A stretch of 19,118 nucleotides of DNA from Cryomorphaceae bacterium (GTDB lineage Bacteria > Bacteroidota > Bacteroidia > Flavobacteriales > BACL11). Within the stretch, counting starts at the first letter, position 1. Every line of letters begins with the position of its first letter. The stretch is from assembly GCA_949531795.1 (NCBI GenBank), contig CATIQX010000030.1, positions 1 to 19,118 of the forward strand, in the 5' to 3' direction. The translations under genes were made by a program, and so were the position numbers. The notes under the pieces were generated by a model that did not search any database, was not told the origin of the DNA, and worked only from the letters and a program-made list of their open reading frames with translations. This document shows, one piece after another, positions 1-7,119 of this stretch.

Positions 1-167
1 CTATCAGCAGGATAATAAATTTCAGTATTAACATCCCTAATTCTAGTATTGTCATAAAGGACAGTGCTTGTATGCCCTATATTAAAGGTTTGGGCGAATG
101 AATTCGACGAAAAAAACAAAAAAAATATTAAAACTAAATTAACTTTAAAGGGTCTAAAAATTTTCAT
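1..167 (-). CDS. 5' fragment of a secreted alpha/beta-hydrolase-like protein
   Basis: Only the first 55 codons are in the window; the gene continues beyond position 1. Translation from the ATG at 167 gives MKIFRPFKVNLVLIFFLFFS, a basic n-region with a hydrophobic core, followed by SSNSFA and then Q, which looks like a signal peptidase I cleavage site. The mature start contains GHTSTVLYDNTRIRDVNTEI followed by YYPAD. A short beta-strand/D-x-x-R-x-R/TEIYYPA arrangement is what I recall from the N-terminus of dienelactone-hydrolase-like and PAF-acetylhydrolase-like alpha/beta hydrolases. The catalytic Ser, Asp and His would lie outside the window, so the function is only suggested. The reading frame and signal peptide are directly visible; the family call is an inference from a few residues. 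A TAATTTTG element lies about 40 nt upstream of the ATG. Confidence 0.55.
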   Translation of the reverse strand, partial: MKIFRPFKVNLVLIFFLFFSSNSFAQTFNIGHTSTVLYDNTRIRDVNTEIYYPAD

Positions 168-208
168 CTTGTATTATATTTTAAAGAAAAAGTAGTGTTT
201 TCATTCAG

Positions 209-216
209 CAAAATTA
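209..216 (-). promoter_or_regulatory. Bacteroidota-type -7 element for the hydrolase-like gene
   Basis: The minus strand reads TAATTTTG, an exact match to the TAnnTTTG consensus of the Bacteroidota primary sigma factor. It sits 41 nt upstream of the start codon at 167, leaving a leader of about 35 nt. No good -33 TTG is visible at the usual spacing, so the call rests on the -7 box alone. Confidence 0.45.
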
Positions 217-270
217 CACAATAATTAGCTAAAAAAGTTAGAAATTAGGACCGAGAGGCCCACCAAAAAG

Positions 271-293
271 AAACCCACTCAATGAGTGGGTTT
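271..293. terminator. Bidirectional intrinsic terminator hairpin
   Basis: AAACCCACTC (271-280) pairs perfectly with GAGTGGGTTT (284-293) around an AAT loop. On the plus strand the stem runs into TTTTT (291-295); on the minus strand it runs into TTTCTTTTT. Its clear client is the flavodoxin gene, whose stop codon lies about 95 nt away and which is transcribed leftward into it. No plus-strand CDS lies upstream, so a plus-strand role would need a small RNA (see the finding at 248-265). Confidence 0.85.
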
Positions 294-388
294 TTATTTA
301 TACTAATTTAGTACATTTTTTTATATTATGAATATATATTTTACCAATTGGAGGAATAAACAATTCCATTTTATATATATTGATTTTA

Positions 389-937
389 TTATTCAGACTT
401 TACACCTACATCAAGATCTGTCAATATAAAACCAAGCATAGATAACCATTTATCTACACGATCCTTTGTTAATTCATATTGATTCCCCTCATCAAGAGCA
501 AGACCGTAAAATAAGTCCTTATTTAAAAGAGCCTTAGACTCTACAAATTCATACCCTTCCGTTGGCCAATTACCAATAATTTTACCTTCATTTCTAATAA
601 CTTCTTTTGCTAAAATCCCTATACCATCTACAAAATAATCCTCATAACTATATTGATCTCCTAAGCCGAATATAGCAATTGACTTATCACTAAAATTAAT
701 TTCTTGGAAGGTCGGAAAGAAACGTTCCCAATCGCTCTGCAAATCACCATCATACCATGTGGATATCCCTAATAAAAGAAGATCAAATTTAGTAAAGTCA
801 TGTACACTTGCACTTTCAACATGTATAGTCTCAACATTATACTTGCTTAATTTTTTAACAATATACTCCATTACATCTTCAGTATCACCCGAATCTGAAC
901 CCCATATTATTCCAATATTCATTTCTTCTAATTTCAT
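389..937 (-). CDS. fldA: Long-chain flavodoxin
   Basis: Flavodoxins carry one FMN and replace ferredoxin as a cytosolic low-potential electron carrier, typically when iron is scarce. The 182 residues show the phosphate-binding loop G13-S-D-S-G-D-T19, the FMN-stacking loop STWYDG (59-64, followed by LQSDW), and the second flavin loop GLGDQY (91-96). The insertion after strand 5 (about residues 115-140) marks the long-chain class. The family usually begins with two to four residues before the first strand, so Met6 (codon at 920-922, preceded by AGAAGA) is a plausible alternative start; the upstream ATG at 937 is reported. The gene is single, ends at the 271-293 hairpin, and is divergent from the heme-uptake operon across 90 bp. 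Near an iron/heme locus it is probably an iron-limitation marker (inference). The family assignment is secure. Confidence 0.93.
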   Translation of the reverse strand: MKLEEMNIGIIWGSDSGDTEDVMEYIVKKLSKYNVETIHVESASVHDFTKFDLLLLGISTWYDGDLQSDWERFFPTFQEINFSDKSIAIFGLGDQYSYEDYFVDGIGILAKEVIRNEGKIIGNWPTEGYEFVESKALLNKDLFYGLALDEGNQYELTKDRVDKWLSMLGFILTDLDVGVKSE

Positions 938-1027
938 TATCCAACTTGTTAATATTTATTTGCAAATTAAAGTAATTTAATTTAGAATTAGTCTTAATAA
1001 ATATAGTATTTTAGCCAAAAAAAAAAA
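938..1027. promoter_or_regulatory. Divergent control region between flavodoxin and the heme-uptake operon
   Basis: This 90-bp AT-only-like spacer must hold promoters for both directions. On the minus strand a near-consensus TAATTTG (962-968 region; one base short of TAnnTTTG) lies about 25 nt before the flavodoxin ATG. On the plus strand TATTTTAG (1007-1014; one mismatch to TAnnTTTG) lies 13 nt before the DUF6607 ATG. A small inverted repeat, TAATT-TAG-AATTA (978-990), sits between them and could be an operator. A run of 12 A (1017-1028) directly precedes and includes the first base of the plus-strand start codon. All regulatory roles are inference. Confidence 0.4.
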
Positions 1028-1924
1028 ATGAAATATCTATTTATAATTATATTATTGCTTTTTAATTTAAACATGTTCTCGCAAATTAAAAAGCAGAAGG
1101 ATATTAAGGCAATAAAGTCAATGTGTGGGTGCTATGAAGTAACATTTAAATTCGCAGAAACATTTAATTACTCAAATGACTCAACATACATTCCATCAAA
1201 AAATAAAATAGCTTACGCACTAGAGTGGATTGATTTGACATACCAAGATAAAAACAACTTAATTATTCAGCACATACTACAAATGGGTAATGATAGTAAT
1301 GCTTATATAATGAAGCATTGGAGACAAGATTGGAATTACCAAAACAGAAAATTTTTAATTTACGATCACAAAAACAAATGGAATAAATTAGTTACAAAAT
1401 ACAATTCAACGAAAGGTCAATGGACTCAGAAAGTATATCAAGTTGATGACAGTCCAAGGTATGAAGGCTCAGGAACTTGGGTATACATTGACAAAAAAAC
1501 ATTTTGGGAAAATACAGTTGATGCTCCACTACCAAGAAGAGAAAGAACCATACGATCAGACTATAACGTGCTAAACAGAGGGAATAGAATAGAAATCACC
1601 GACTCAGGGTGGCAACACAAGCAGAATAATCACAAGATATTGAGAACAGACACCGCGAATGATGTGTTAATTGCCAGCGAATATGGAATTAACAACTATG
1701 TAAAAGTTAGTAATGAAAGATGTGAATATGCTAAAATATGGTGGAATAAGAACTCCGAAAAATGGAAAATTGTAAGAAATGAATGGGAACTTGTTTTTGA
1801 ACAAAACGACACTATATCTTTAAAAACAAGTTATAATGATAAGCCGCTTTGGGGATATCTTTTTTCTGATGAATATTCTAAAAAGAATGAAATTAAAAAC
1901 ATCATTAACAACTTTGTTAAATAA
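1028..1924 (+). CDS. DUF6607 family exported protein
   Basis: The 298-residue protein begins with a hydrophobic signal peptide (about residues 1-18, ending MFSQ), so it is exported to the periplasm or beyond. The mature part opens with a conserved-looking MCGCYEVTF segment (Cys33 and Cys35), then KHWRQDW in the first half, GQWTQKVYQVDDSPRYEG near residue 135, DAPLPRRE near 167, and RSDYNVLNRGNRIEIT. This pattern matches the Bacteroidota family I know as DUF6607. No biochemical function is known to me. It is the first gene of the operon: its stop is 16 nt before the T9SS/HmuY-like gene, and the TonB receptor and a lipoprotein follow. That context suggests a periplasmic role in heme or iron handling, but the sequence does not prove it. 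Codon use is like its neighbours. Confidence 0.82.
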   Translation: MKYLFIIILLLFNLNMFSQIKKQKDIKAIKSMCGCYEVTFKFAETFNYSNDSTYIPSKNKIAYALEWIDLTYQDKNNLIIQHILQMGNDSNAYIMKHWRQDWNYQNRKFLIYDHKNKWNKLVTKYNSTKGQWTQKVYQVDDSPRYEGSGTWVYIDKKTFWENTVDAPLPRRERTIRSDYNVLNRGNRIEITDSGWQHKQNNHKILRTDTANDVLIASEYGINNYVKVSNERCEYAKIWWNKNSEKWKIVRNEWELVFEQNDTISLKTSYNDKPLWGYLFSDEYSKKNEIKNIINNFVK

Positions 1925-1940
1925 ACAAAAATTAATTGAA

Positions 1941-3176
1941 ATGAAAAATAAATTACAAAACACTTTAATAACTCTTCTGATCTGTTGTTCATCTTTAACT
2001 GCACAAAATAATCAGATATCACTAAATTCAGGATATACAAATCAGAGCTTCTTTAGTATGCAAAATGGTGAAATACTAAATGTCCCAAATGATGATTGGG
2101 ATTTAGCATTCAGCACTGATGCATTTTCAGCAACAATTAGGATTAATGACGGAAAGGGGGTAGAATTATACACCTACCATTTAGGAGATACAAGTAGCTG
2201 GAATAATATTAATAATAGTACTCCAAATATTCTAATTAATCCAATGTATAACAGCGATACGGATTGGGATTATGGAGCTTTTGACACAAATCAAACTGGA
2301 GGATTTGATTATGGATGGGGAGTCTATAACCTACAAACCCATCATATCATTGGAGATTCTTTATTTCTTATTAAATCAATAAATGGAAACTGGAAAAAAC
2401 TATGGCTAGAAAAAAAAGCTAGTGGCGAGTACCAATTTAAATACGCAAACTTGGATGGAACAAATGAAATATCTCAAAATGTTTTAGCGACTAATTATGA
2501 CAATAAAAGATTTGTATATTTTTCTCTTGATAATAATGTTATTATGGACAGAGAACCAATATCAAGTGATTGGGATATCACATTTACTAAATATATTACA
2601 TCTGTTCAAGGTATGCCATATCCAGTAACTGGAGTTTTAAGTAATGTTGGAATCGAAGTTGCACAAGCAGATAATATTTCTACCCCACTAAATTATACTG
2701 ATTATATAACACATAGTTTTGAACAACCAATTAATACCTTAGGGTACGATTGGAAAACATATCAAGGGAGCTATGTGGTAAACCAAAATAGATGTTACTT
2801 TGTAAAAGATTATCAGCAGAATATTTGGAGATTAGTTTTCACAGAATTTGATGGAACATCAACGGGAAACATTAAATTTAACACAGAACTTGTATCAGCC
2901 ACATTATTTGATGATATAGATAATGGAAAATTAATGAGTATTTACCCAAATCCAGTATTACACAATGAAAATATAACATTAGTATATGACATGCAAAATG
3001 AAAATAGTATTGTAACTATTTATAACCTCATTGGAAGTGAAGTATATAGCTCAAGACTATATGAAAAAGGGTTAAACACACATAATATCCCATCAAATAA
3101 ACTTAAAAGAGGTACTTATATTATTTCAGTAAACAGTAATGGCAAAACATTTAATGAAAGGTTAATTATAAATTAA
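1941..3176 (+). CDS. HmuY-like protein with T9SS type A sorting domain
   Basis: I chose the ATG at 1941 because it begins a clear signal peptide (MKNKLQNTLITLLICCSSLTA, cut before Gln22) and lies just after the upstream stop; a start 105 nt earlier would put 35 unrelated residues, overlapping DUF6607, in front. The 411-residue product has two WD(L/I)xF strands, WDLAF (53-57) and WDITF (211-215). The latter is followed by TKY and PVTGVLSN, typical of the HmuY family of heme-binding proteins, and a GYDWK segment follows near residue 272. From about residue 330 there is a T9SS sorting tail: SIYPNP (333-338), a beta-rich stretch, and a C-terminal GTYIISV segment. The protein should cross the outer membrane by T9SS and be released or surface-anchored. 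It is clearly paralogous to the lipoprotein at 5188, sharing the WDLAF, KYxNLDxTN, VTGVL and GYDWK blocks. Heme-binding residues cannot be assigned. Confidence 0.83.
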   Translation: MKNKLQNTLITLLICCSSLTAQNNQISLNSGYTNQSFFSMQNGEILNVPNDDWDLAFSTDAFSATIRINDGKGVELYTYHLGDTSSWNNINNSTPNILINPMYNSDTDWDYGAFDTNQTGGFDYGWGVYNLQTHHIIGDSLFLIKSINGNWKKLWLEKKASGEYQFKYANLDGTNEISQNVLATNYDNKRFVYFSLDNNVIMDREPISSDWDITFTKYITSVQGMPYPVTGVLSNVGIEVAQADNISTPLNYTDYITHSFEQPINTLGYDWKTYQGSYVVNQNRCYFVKDYQQNIWRLVFTEFDGTSTGNIKFNTELVSATLFDDIDNGKLMSIYPNPVLHNENITLVYDMQNENSIVTIYNLIGSEVYSSRLYEKGLNTHNIPSNKLKRGTYIISVNSNGKTFNERLIIN

Positions 3177-3181
3177 TTAAC

Positions 3182-5191
3182 ATGAAAAATTTTTATTTGC
3201 TAATTTCTATCTTTTGTATACACAATCTAAATGCTCAAGATACTTTATCGGATAAAAATATAGCTCTAAAAAGTAACCTTAATGAAGTTGTAGTTACTGG
3301 GCAATTATCTGAAACAACTGCTGAAGATGCAGTTCATAAAATTCGTGTCATTGGTAGTAAGGAATTGAATTCAGGTTTATTTACTGATCTAGCGAGTGCT
3401 CTTTCCAAGAGACTAAATATTCGACTATCTGAAGATAATATTCTAGGATCAAGCATCTCAATTCAAGGAATATCTGGCCAAAATGTAAAAATTTTAATCG
3501 ACGATGTACCCATAATAGGCAGGCTAAATGGAAATATAGACTTGTCACAAATTAATCTTAATAATATTGAAAGAATTGAAATTGTGGAAGGACCTCTATC
3601 TACAATTTATGGCACAGATGCTTTGGCTGGAACAGTAAATATTATAACTAAAGAACAAACTATAAATCAAAAATCACTTACTACCTATTATGAAACAATT
3701 GGTAAATATAATTATGATTTCCTGCTAGCAGAAAACATAAAAGAGAATACAGTTACATATGGGTTTAGTAGAAAATTTTTTAATGGCTGGTCATCTGATC
3801 AAAAGTTCAGATTAATTCCGATAAGAGAATTAGCAGACAAAAATCGCAATAAGCAATGGAAACCTAAAGAACAAATATCTCATAAGCTATCGTTTAAAAA
3901 AAATAAAGATTTATACTCATATAATAATTATATTGAAAGATTCCATGAAAAGATAACAAATAGAGGTATACCTCTGGAGCCTTATTATGAAAATGCATTT
4001 GATGAATATTATCACACATTCAAAACAAATTTAGGCTCTGATATTAAATTTAAATACGAAAAACATAAAATAAGATTACTTCTAGCACATAATAAGTATA
4101 CAAGAACTAAAGAAACCTTCTACAAAAACCTTACTGACTTATCAGAAATTATAGTGCTAGATGATAATATGCAAGATACCTCTCAGTTTAAATTATGGAT
4201 GGCAAAAGTTGGTGTTTCAAAGGATTATAATAAATTAAAATACCAAATAGGTGTAGACTTAAACAAACAATCTGCCAAGGGAAACAGAATATCAGAGGGA
4301 TATCAAGAAAAAGGTGATTATGCTTTATTCTCAATAATTGAATATAAAGCAAATGATATTATTGTGATAAGACCTTCTTTAAGAATAATTTATAATACTA
4401 AATACAAAGCTCCAATTGTTCCTGCAATAAACACCTTATTTAAATGGGGGGAGAATAAAATAAGAATTAGTTATGCAAAAGGATTTAGAGCTCCAGATTT
4501 TAAAGAGTTATTCTTTGAGTTTATAGATGTAAATCATAATATTGTAGGTAATGAGTTGCTTTTAGCCGAGGAATCTAATAATTTTAATATTAATACTACG
4601 ATATCTAAAAAACTAATACAGACTGAAATAGTTTCAGATATAAGCCTTTTTTATAACAACATATCAAATAAGATTGACCTTTTAAATTCATCACTTGAAA
4701 CTAACCAATATAGCTACTTCAATATTGCGAAATACGAGACTAAAGGCATCTCATACAGGTCAACTATATTAATATCAAATACTGAAATTAATTTTGGAAT
4801 ATCATATATTGGGAGATACAACAAGTTTGCTGATGAATATAATCTTGCTAAATTTAATTTTTCCCAAGATTTAAATATTAATGCTTTATTTCAAATAGGA
4901 AAGAAAACCAAATTAAATATATATTATAAAAAAACAGGAGAAATACCAATCTTTACATTAGATAATAATGATGTAGTTGAAGTGTATTCAGATACATATA
5001 ATATGTTAGATCTCTCAATTAACAGAATAATTTACAACAATATAACAATAACAATTGGAGCTAAAAATTTATTTAACATAACTGATATTAAACAATCTAG
5101 CGAAAATAATACTGTGCACTCTAACAATAATAACACTATATCTGTTGGCTATGGAAGAACCTTCTTTACAAGTTTAAAATTTAAGTTATGA
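3182..5191 (+). CDS. TonB-dependent outer-membrane receptor, HmuR-like (heme)
   Basis: The 669-residue protein has a signal peptide (about 1-18, cut before Gln19), then EVVVTG at 35-40, the usual start of the plug in Bacteroidota receptors. The plug runs to about residue 155 (GISGQNVKILIDDVP, IERIEIVEGPLSTIYGTDAL, GTVNIITK), and the rest is a 22-strand-type barrel with a GAKNLFNITD block near the C-terminus. A FRAP motif (435-438) followed by KELFFEF and then VNHN (His452) before GNELLLAEE matches the FRAP...His...NPxL heme-binding region of HemR/HmuR-type receptors, although NPNL is degenerate here (GNELL). There is no N-terminal carboxypeptidase-regulatory domain, so it is not SusC-like. 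It starts 5 nt after the T9SS gene and overlaps the lipoprotein gene by 4 nt. Substrate heme is inferred from motif and partners; an iron chelate remains possible. Confidence 0.85.
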   Translation: MKNFYLLISIFCIHNLNAQDTLSDKNIALKSNLNEVVVTGQLSETTAEDAVHKIRVIGSKELNSGLFTDLASALSKRLNIRLSEDNILGSSISIQGISGQNVKILIDDVPIIGRLNGNIDLSQINLNNIERIEIVEGPLSTIYGTDALAGTVNIITKEQTINQKSLTTYYETIGKYNYDFLLAENIKENTVTYGFSRKFFNGWSSDQKFRLIPIRELADKNRNKQWKPKEQISHKLSFKKNKDLYSYNNYIERFHEKITNRGIPLEPYYENAFDEYYHTFKTNLGSDIKFKYEKHKIRLLLAHNKYTRTKETFYKNLTDLSEIIVLDDNMQDTSQFKLWMAKVGVSKDYNKLKYQIGVDLNKQSAKGNRISEGYQEKGDYALFSIIEYKANDIIVIRPSLRIIYNTKYKAPIVPAINTLFKWGENKIRISYAKGFRAPDFKELFFEFIDVNHNIVGNELLLAEESNNFNINTTISKKLIQTEIVSDISLFYNNISNKIDLLNSSLETNQYSYFNIAKYETKGISYRSTILISNTEINFGISYIGRYNKFADEYNLAKFNFSQDLNINALFQIGKKTKLNIYYKKTGEIPIFTLDNNDVVEVYSDTYNMLDLSINRIIYNNITITIGAKNLFNITDIKQSSENNTVHSNNNNTISVGYGRTFFTSLKFKL

Positions 5192-6156
5192 AAAAAATAA
5201 ACATCATATATCTATTTGCTTTAATTCTCTCATGTGAACAAAATGAAATGCCCATAACTTCACATATACCAGGAGATATTATTACTAAACAAATAAATAT
5301 GGGAAGCTCTTACAGTAAGCAGATATTTTACTCTCTTAATGATAATGTAGAATTAACAGAAAACATTAAAACAGATTGGGATTTAGCTTTTGAAAGCTCA
5401 TCAAATGGCTGGAATATAATCATAAATTCATCAACTTTTAGCCAATTAGCAGAGTTAGTAGATATTAATTTTAATGATATTATTACTGTTAATAATCTTG
5501 ACTGGAAATGGGATGACCCCTCAGGGATCAATTATAACTCAGCTTTTGGAGATTATAGAAATAAAAATTCCATCTACGTCCTAGATAGAGGCTATAAAAT
5601 AAATGGTAATTCCAGAGGTTACAAAAAGATAATGATTGATTCCGTAAATAATACAGCATATTACATTAAATATTCAAATCTAGATAACACTAATATTCAG
5701 AATTTAGAAATCAAAAAGGATAGCACTTATAATTTCCAATATATTTCATTAGATAATGGAGAAACTATAAATATAGAGCCAAAAAAAGAATACTGGGATT
5801 TACTGTTCACTCAATACACACATCTTTTTTCAGACAATGAAGAAAATCCTGCATATTTAGTTACTGGTGTACTAACAAATTACCTTCATAACATTATGGT
5901 TGCTTCAGACACAATAAATAAATTTGTAGATATTGAGCTAAATATGATTGATCAGTATAGTTTCACCAATATACAAAATGAGATTGGTTATGATTGGAAA
6001 TCATATAATTTTACTAGCCAGAGCTATACCGTTAATTCAGAAATAACATATATTATTTCTGATATTAATGACCGATATTTTAAATTACATTTTATTGACT
6101 TTTACAATGATAATGGTGAAAAAGGTAACCCTAAATTTGAGATTCAAAAATTATGA
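5188..6156 (+). CDS. HmuY-family lipoprotein (hemophore-like)
   Basis: The start overlaps the receptor stop as ATGA, implying translational coupling. A short signal peptide ends at a lipobox, LILSC, giving a lipidated Cys16; with Glu-Gln-Asn after it, outer-membrane or surface placement is likely. The 322 residues contain WDLAF (64-68), KYSNLDNTN, WDLLF (203-207) followed by TQY, YLVTGVL, GYDWKSY near 271, and a C-terminal KLHFIDFYND segment followed by GEKG, all typical of HmuY-family proteins. In Porphyromonas, HmuY takes heme from host proteins and passes it to the receptor HmuR; the same pairing is inferred here. It parallels the T9SS protein at 1941 over almost its whole length but lacks the sorting tail. 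Axial heme ligands cannot be recognised; a fold without heme binding is the main alternative. Confidence 0.83.
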   Translation: MKKINIIYLFALILSCEQNEMPITSHIPGDIITKQINMGSSYSKQIFYSLNDNVELTENIKTDWDLAFESSSNGWNIIINSSTFSQLAELVDINFNDIITVNNLDWKWDDPSGINYNSAFGDYRNKNSIYVLDRGYKINGNSRGYKKIMIDSVNNTAYYIKYSNLDNTNIQNLEIKKDSTYNFQYISLDNGETINIEPKKEYWDLLFTQYTHLFSDNEENPAYLVTGVLTNYLHNIMVASDTINKFVDIELNMIDQYSFTNIQNEIGYDWKSYNFTSQSYTVNSEITYIISDINDRYFKLHFIDFYNDNGEKGNPKFEIQKL

Positions 6157-6173
6157 ATAGACAATAATTTATA

Positions 6174-6196
6174 AAAAATATCAGTTTGGTATTTTT
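6174..6196 (+). terminator. Candidate AT-rich terminator of the heme-uptake operon
   Basis: AAAAATATC (6174-6182) can pair with GGTATTTTT (6188-6196), with one G-U pair, around a 5-nt AGTTT loop, 17 nt after the lipoprotein stop. The right arm itself supplies the U-tract. The stem is weak, but its position between two convergent genes fits a terminator. Confidence 0.5.
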
Positions 6197-6273
6197 GCTG
6201 GAATAACAATTCCTAGATTTGTAACTTAAAAAAATAAGTATAGAAATAAATACTTTAAAAAGTAATATTGGAT

Positions 6274-6981
6274 TTAATCAAATGGATTAGTAGCCCAAAT
6301 ATTAAGCTCATTAATAAATCCTCTATCATCCATCTCAATAACAGAAATTATTGAATGTGATATTTCCTTTGGAGTTAACTTATTATCTACATCTTCTCTC
6401 TCTACTCTTACAGGGTTTCCAAACGCAGTTGTAACTTCACTAGGATTCACTTGGCAAACTCTAATATTGTGAGGTCTTAATTCAGCTTGCCAACACTGTG
6501 TTAAACACCTAACAGCAAATTTTGAAGATGAGTAAATACTTCCATTTTTATACCCTTTTAGACTTGCTGTTGAGCCAATATTTATAATAGTTCCATAAGA
6601 TTCGTTTATCATAAAGGGAATAACCTCTCTAGTAAATAATGCAAGTCCAAAAACATTCACATTAAATACTTTTAAGAAATCCTCGATATTTAATTCATCA
6701 ATAGATTTTCTAACACCAATACCCGCATTATTTATTAAAACATCTACCCTTCCATCTAAAATATCTAAACATTTTTTTGCATTCTCATGCATATTTTCAT
6801 GATCAGAAATATCAAATTTAATAATCTTAGATCCAGTATATCTCTTAGCTTCACCTAATCTTTCTTCCGATCTCCCCGTAATCAATACGTTCGCACCTTT
6901 TTCAACTAGTTCCCTTGCTGTTTCCCTTCCAATTCCAAGACTGCCACCCGTAATAATAATATTTTTCCCTTGTACATTCAT
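6274..6981 (-). CDS. SDR family NAD(P)-dependent oxidoreductase
   Basis: This is a classical short-chain dehydrogenase/reductase of 235 residues. It shows the glycine-rich nucleotide loop TGGSLGIG (11-18), TGR at 35-37 (a basic residue after strand 2, favouring NADPH), NNAG (84-87), Asn109, Ser137 and the catalytic pair Tyr150-x3-Lys154. The tail ends IWATNPFD, as in YdfG-like and sepiapterin-reductase-like members. The substrate cannot be read from sequence; FabG function is less likely because the C-terminal part differs and no fatty-acid genes are nearby. The gene stands alone, converges on the heme-uptake operon, and is divergent from the DoxX pair. A TAAATTTG promoter element lies about 20 nt upstream. 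Confidence 0.92.
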   Translation of the reverse strand: MNVQGKNIIITGGSLGIGRETARELVEKGANVLITGRSEERLGEAKRYTGSKIIKFDISDHENMHENAKKCLDILDGRVDVLINNAGIGVRKSIDELNIEDFLKVFNVNVFGLALFTREVIPFMINESYGTIINIGSTASLKGYKNGSIYSSSKFAVRCLTQCWQAELRPHNIRVCQVNPSEVTTAFGNPVRVEREDVDNKLTPKEISHSIISVIEMDDRGFINELNIWATNPFD

Positions 6982-7000
6982 CTTTTAATTATTCAAGTTA

Positions 7001-7008
7001 CAAATTTA
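7001..7008 (-). promoter_or_regulatory. -7 promoter element for the SDR gene
   Basis: The minus strand reads TAAATTTG, an exact TAnnTTTG match, 19 nt upstream of the SDR ATG, so the mRNA leader would be short (about 15 nt). No convincing -33 box is present. Confidence 0.5.
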
Positions 7009-7088
7009 ATCAATGATTTTAAAAAATAGTTAAAAATGCCATAATATCTATTTGATCTTATTTTTTAATATTATTATAATAAGTTTTT

Positions 7089-7096
7089 TAATTTTG
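7089..7096 (+). promoter_or_regulatory. -7 promoter element for the DoxX-like pair
   Basis: TAATTTTG matches TAnnTTTG exactly and lies 23 nt before the ATG at 7120. The 138-bp spacer to the divergent SDR gene thus holds back-to-back promoters. A TTG at the proper -33 distance is not seen. Confidence 0.5.
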
Positions 7097-7119
7097 AAAA
7101 TAATTTAAAAATATATATT

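Noticed and set aside
168..300. Complete tRNA gene ending at the CCCACCA near 265
   Set aside because: No T-arm, anticodon arm or matching 5' acceptor strand is present upstream; at most a remnant.
759..980. Plus-strand open frame of 73 codons
   Set aside because: It lies almost wholly antisense inside the flavodoxin gene, has no family features, and the flavodoxin frame is unambiguous.
1836..1940. N-terminal extension of the T9SS/HmuY-like gene to an ATG at 1836
   Set aside because: The extra 35 residues overlap the DUF6607 gene in another frame and bury the clear signal peptide that begins at 1941.
3182..5191. SusC-type polysaccharide receptor with SusD-like partner
   Set aside because: The receptor is short, lacks the N-terminal regulatory domain, and the partner lipoprotein has HmuY-type rather than SusD-type features.
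5328..5531. Antisense open frame within the lipoprotein gene
   Set aside because: No recognisable features; a shadow of the coding strand. The same applies to small antisense frames at 1831-2040, 7536-7757, 13271-13519 and 15032-15238.
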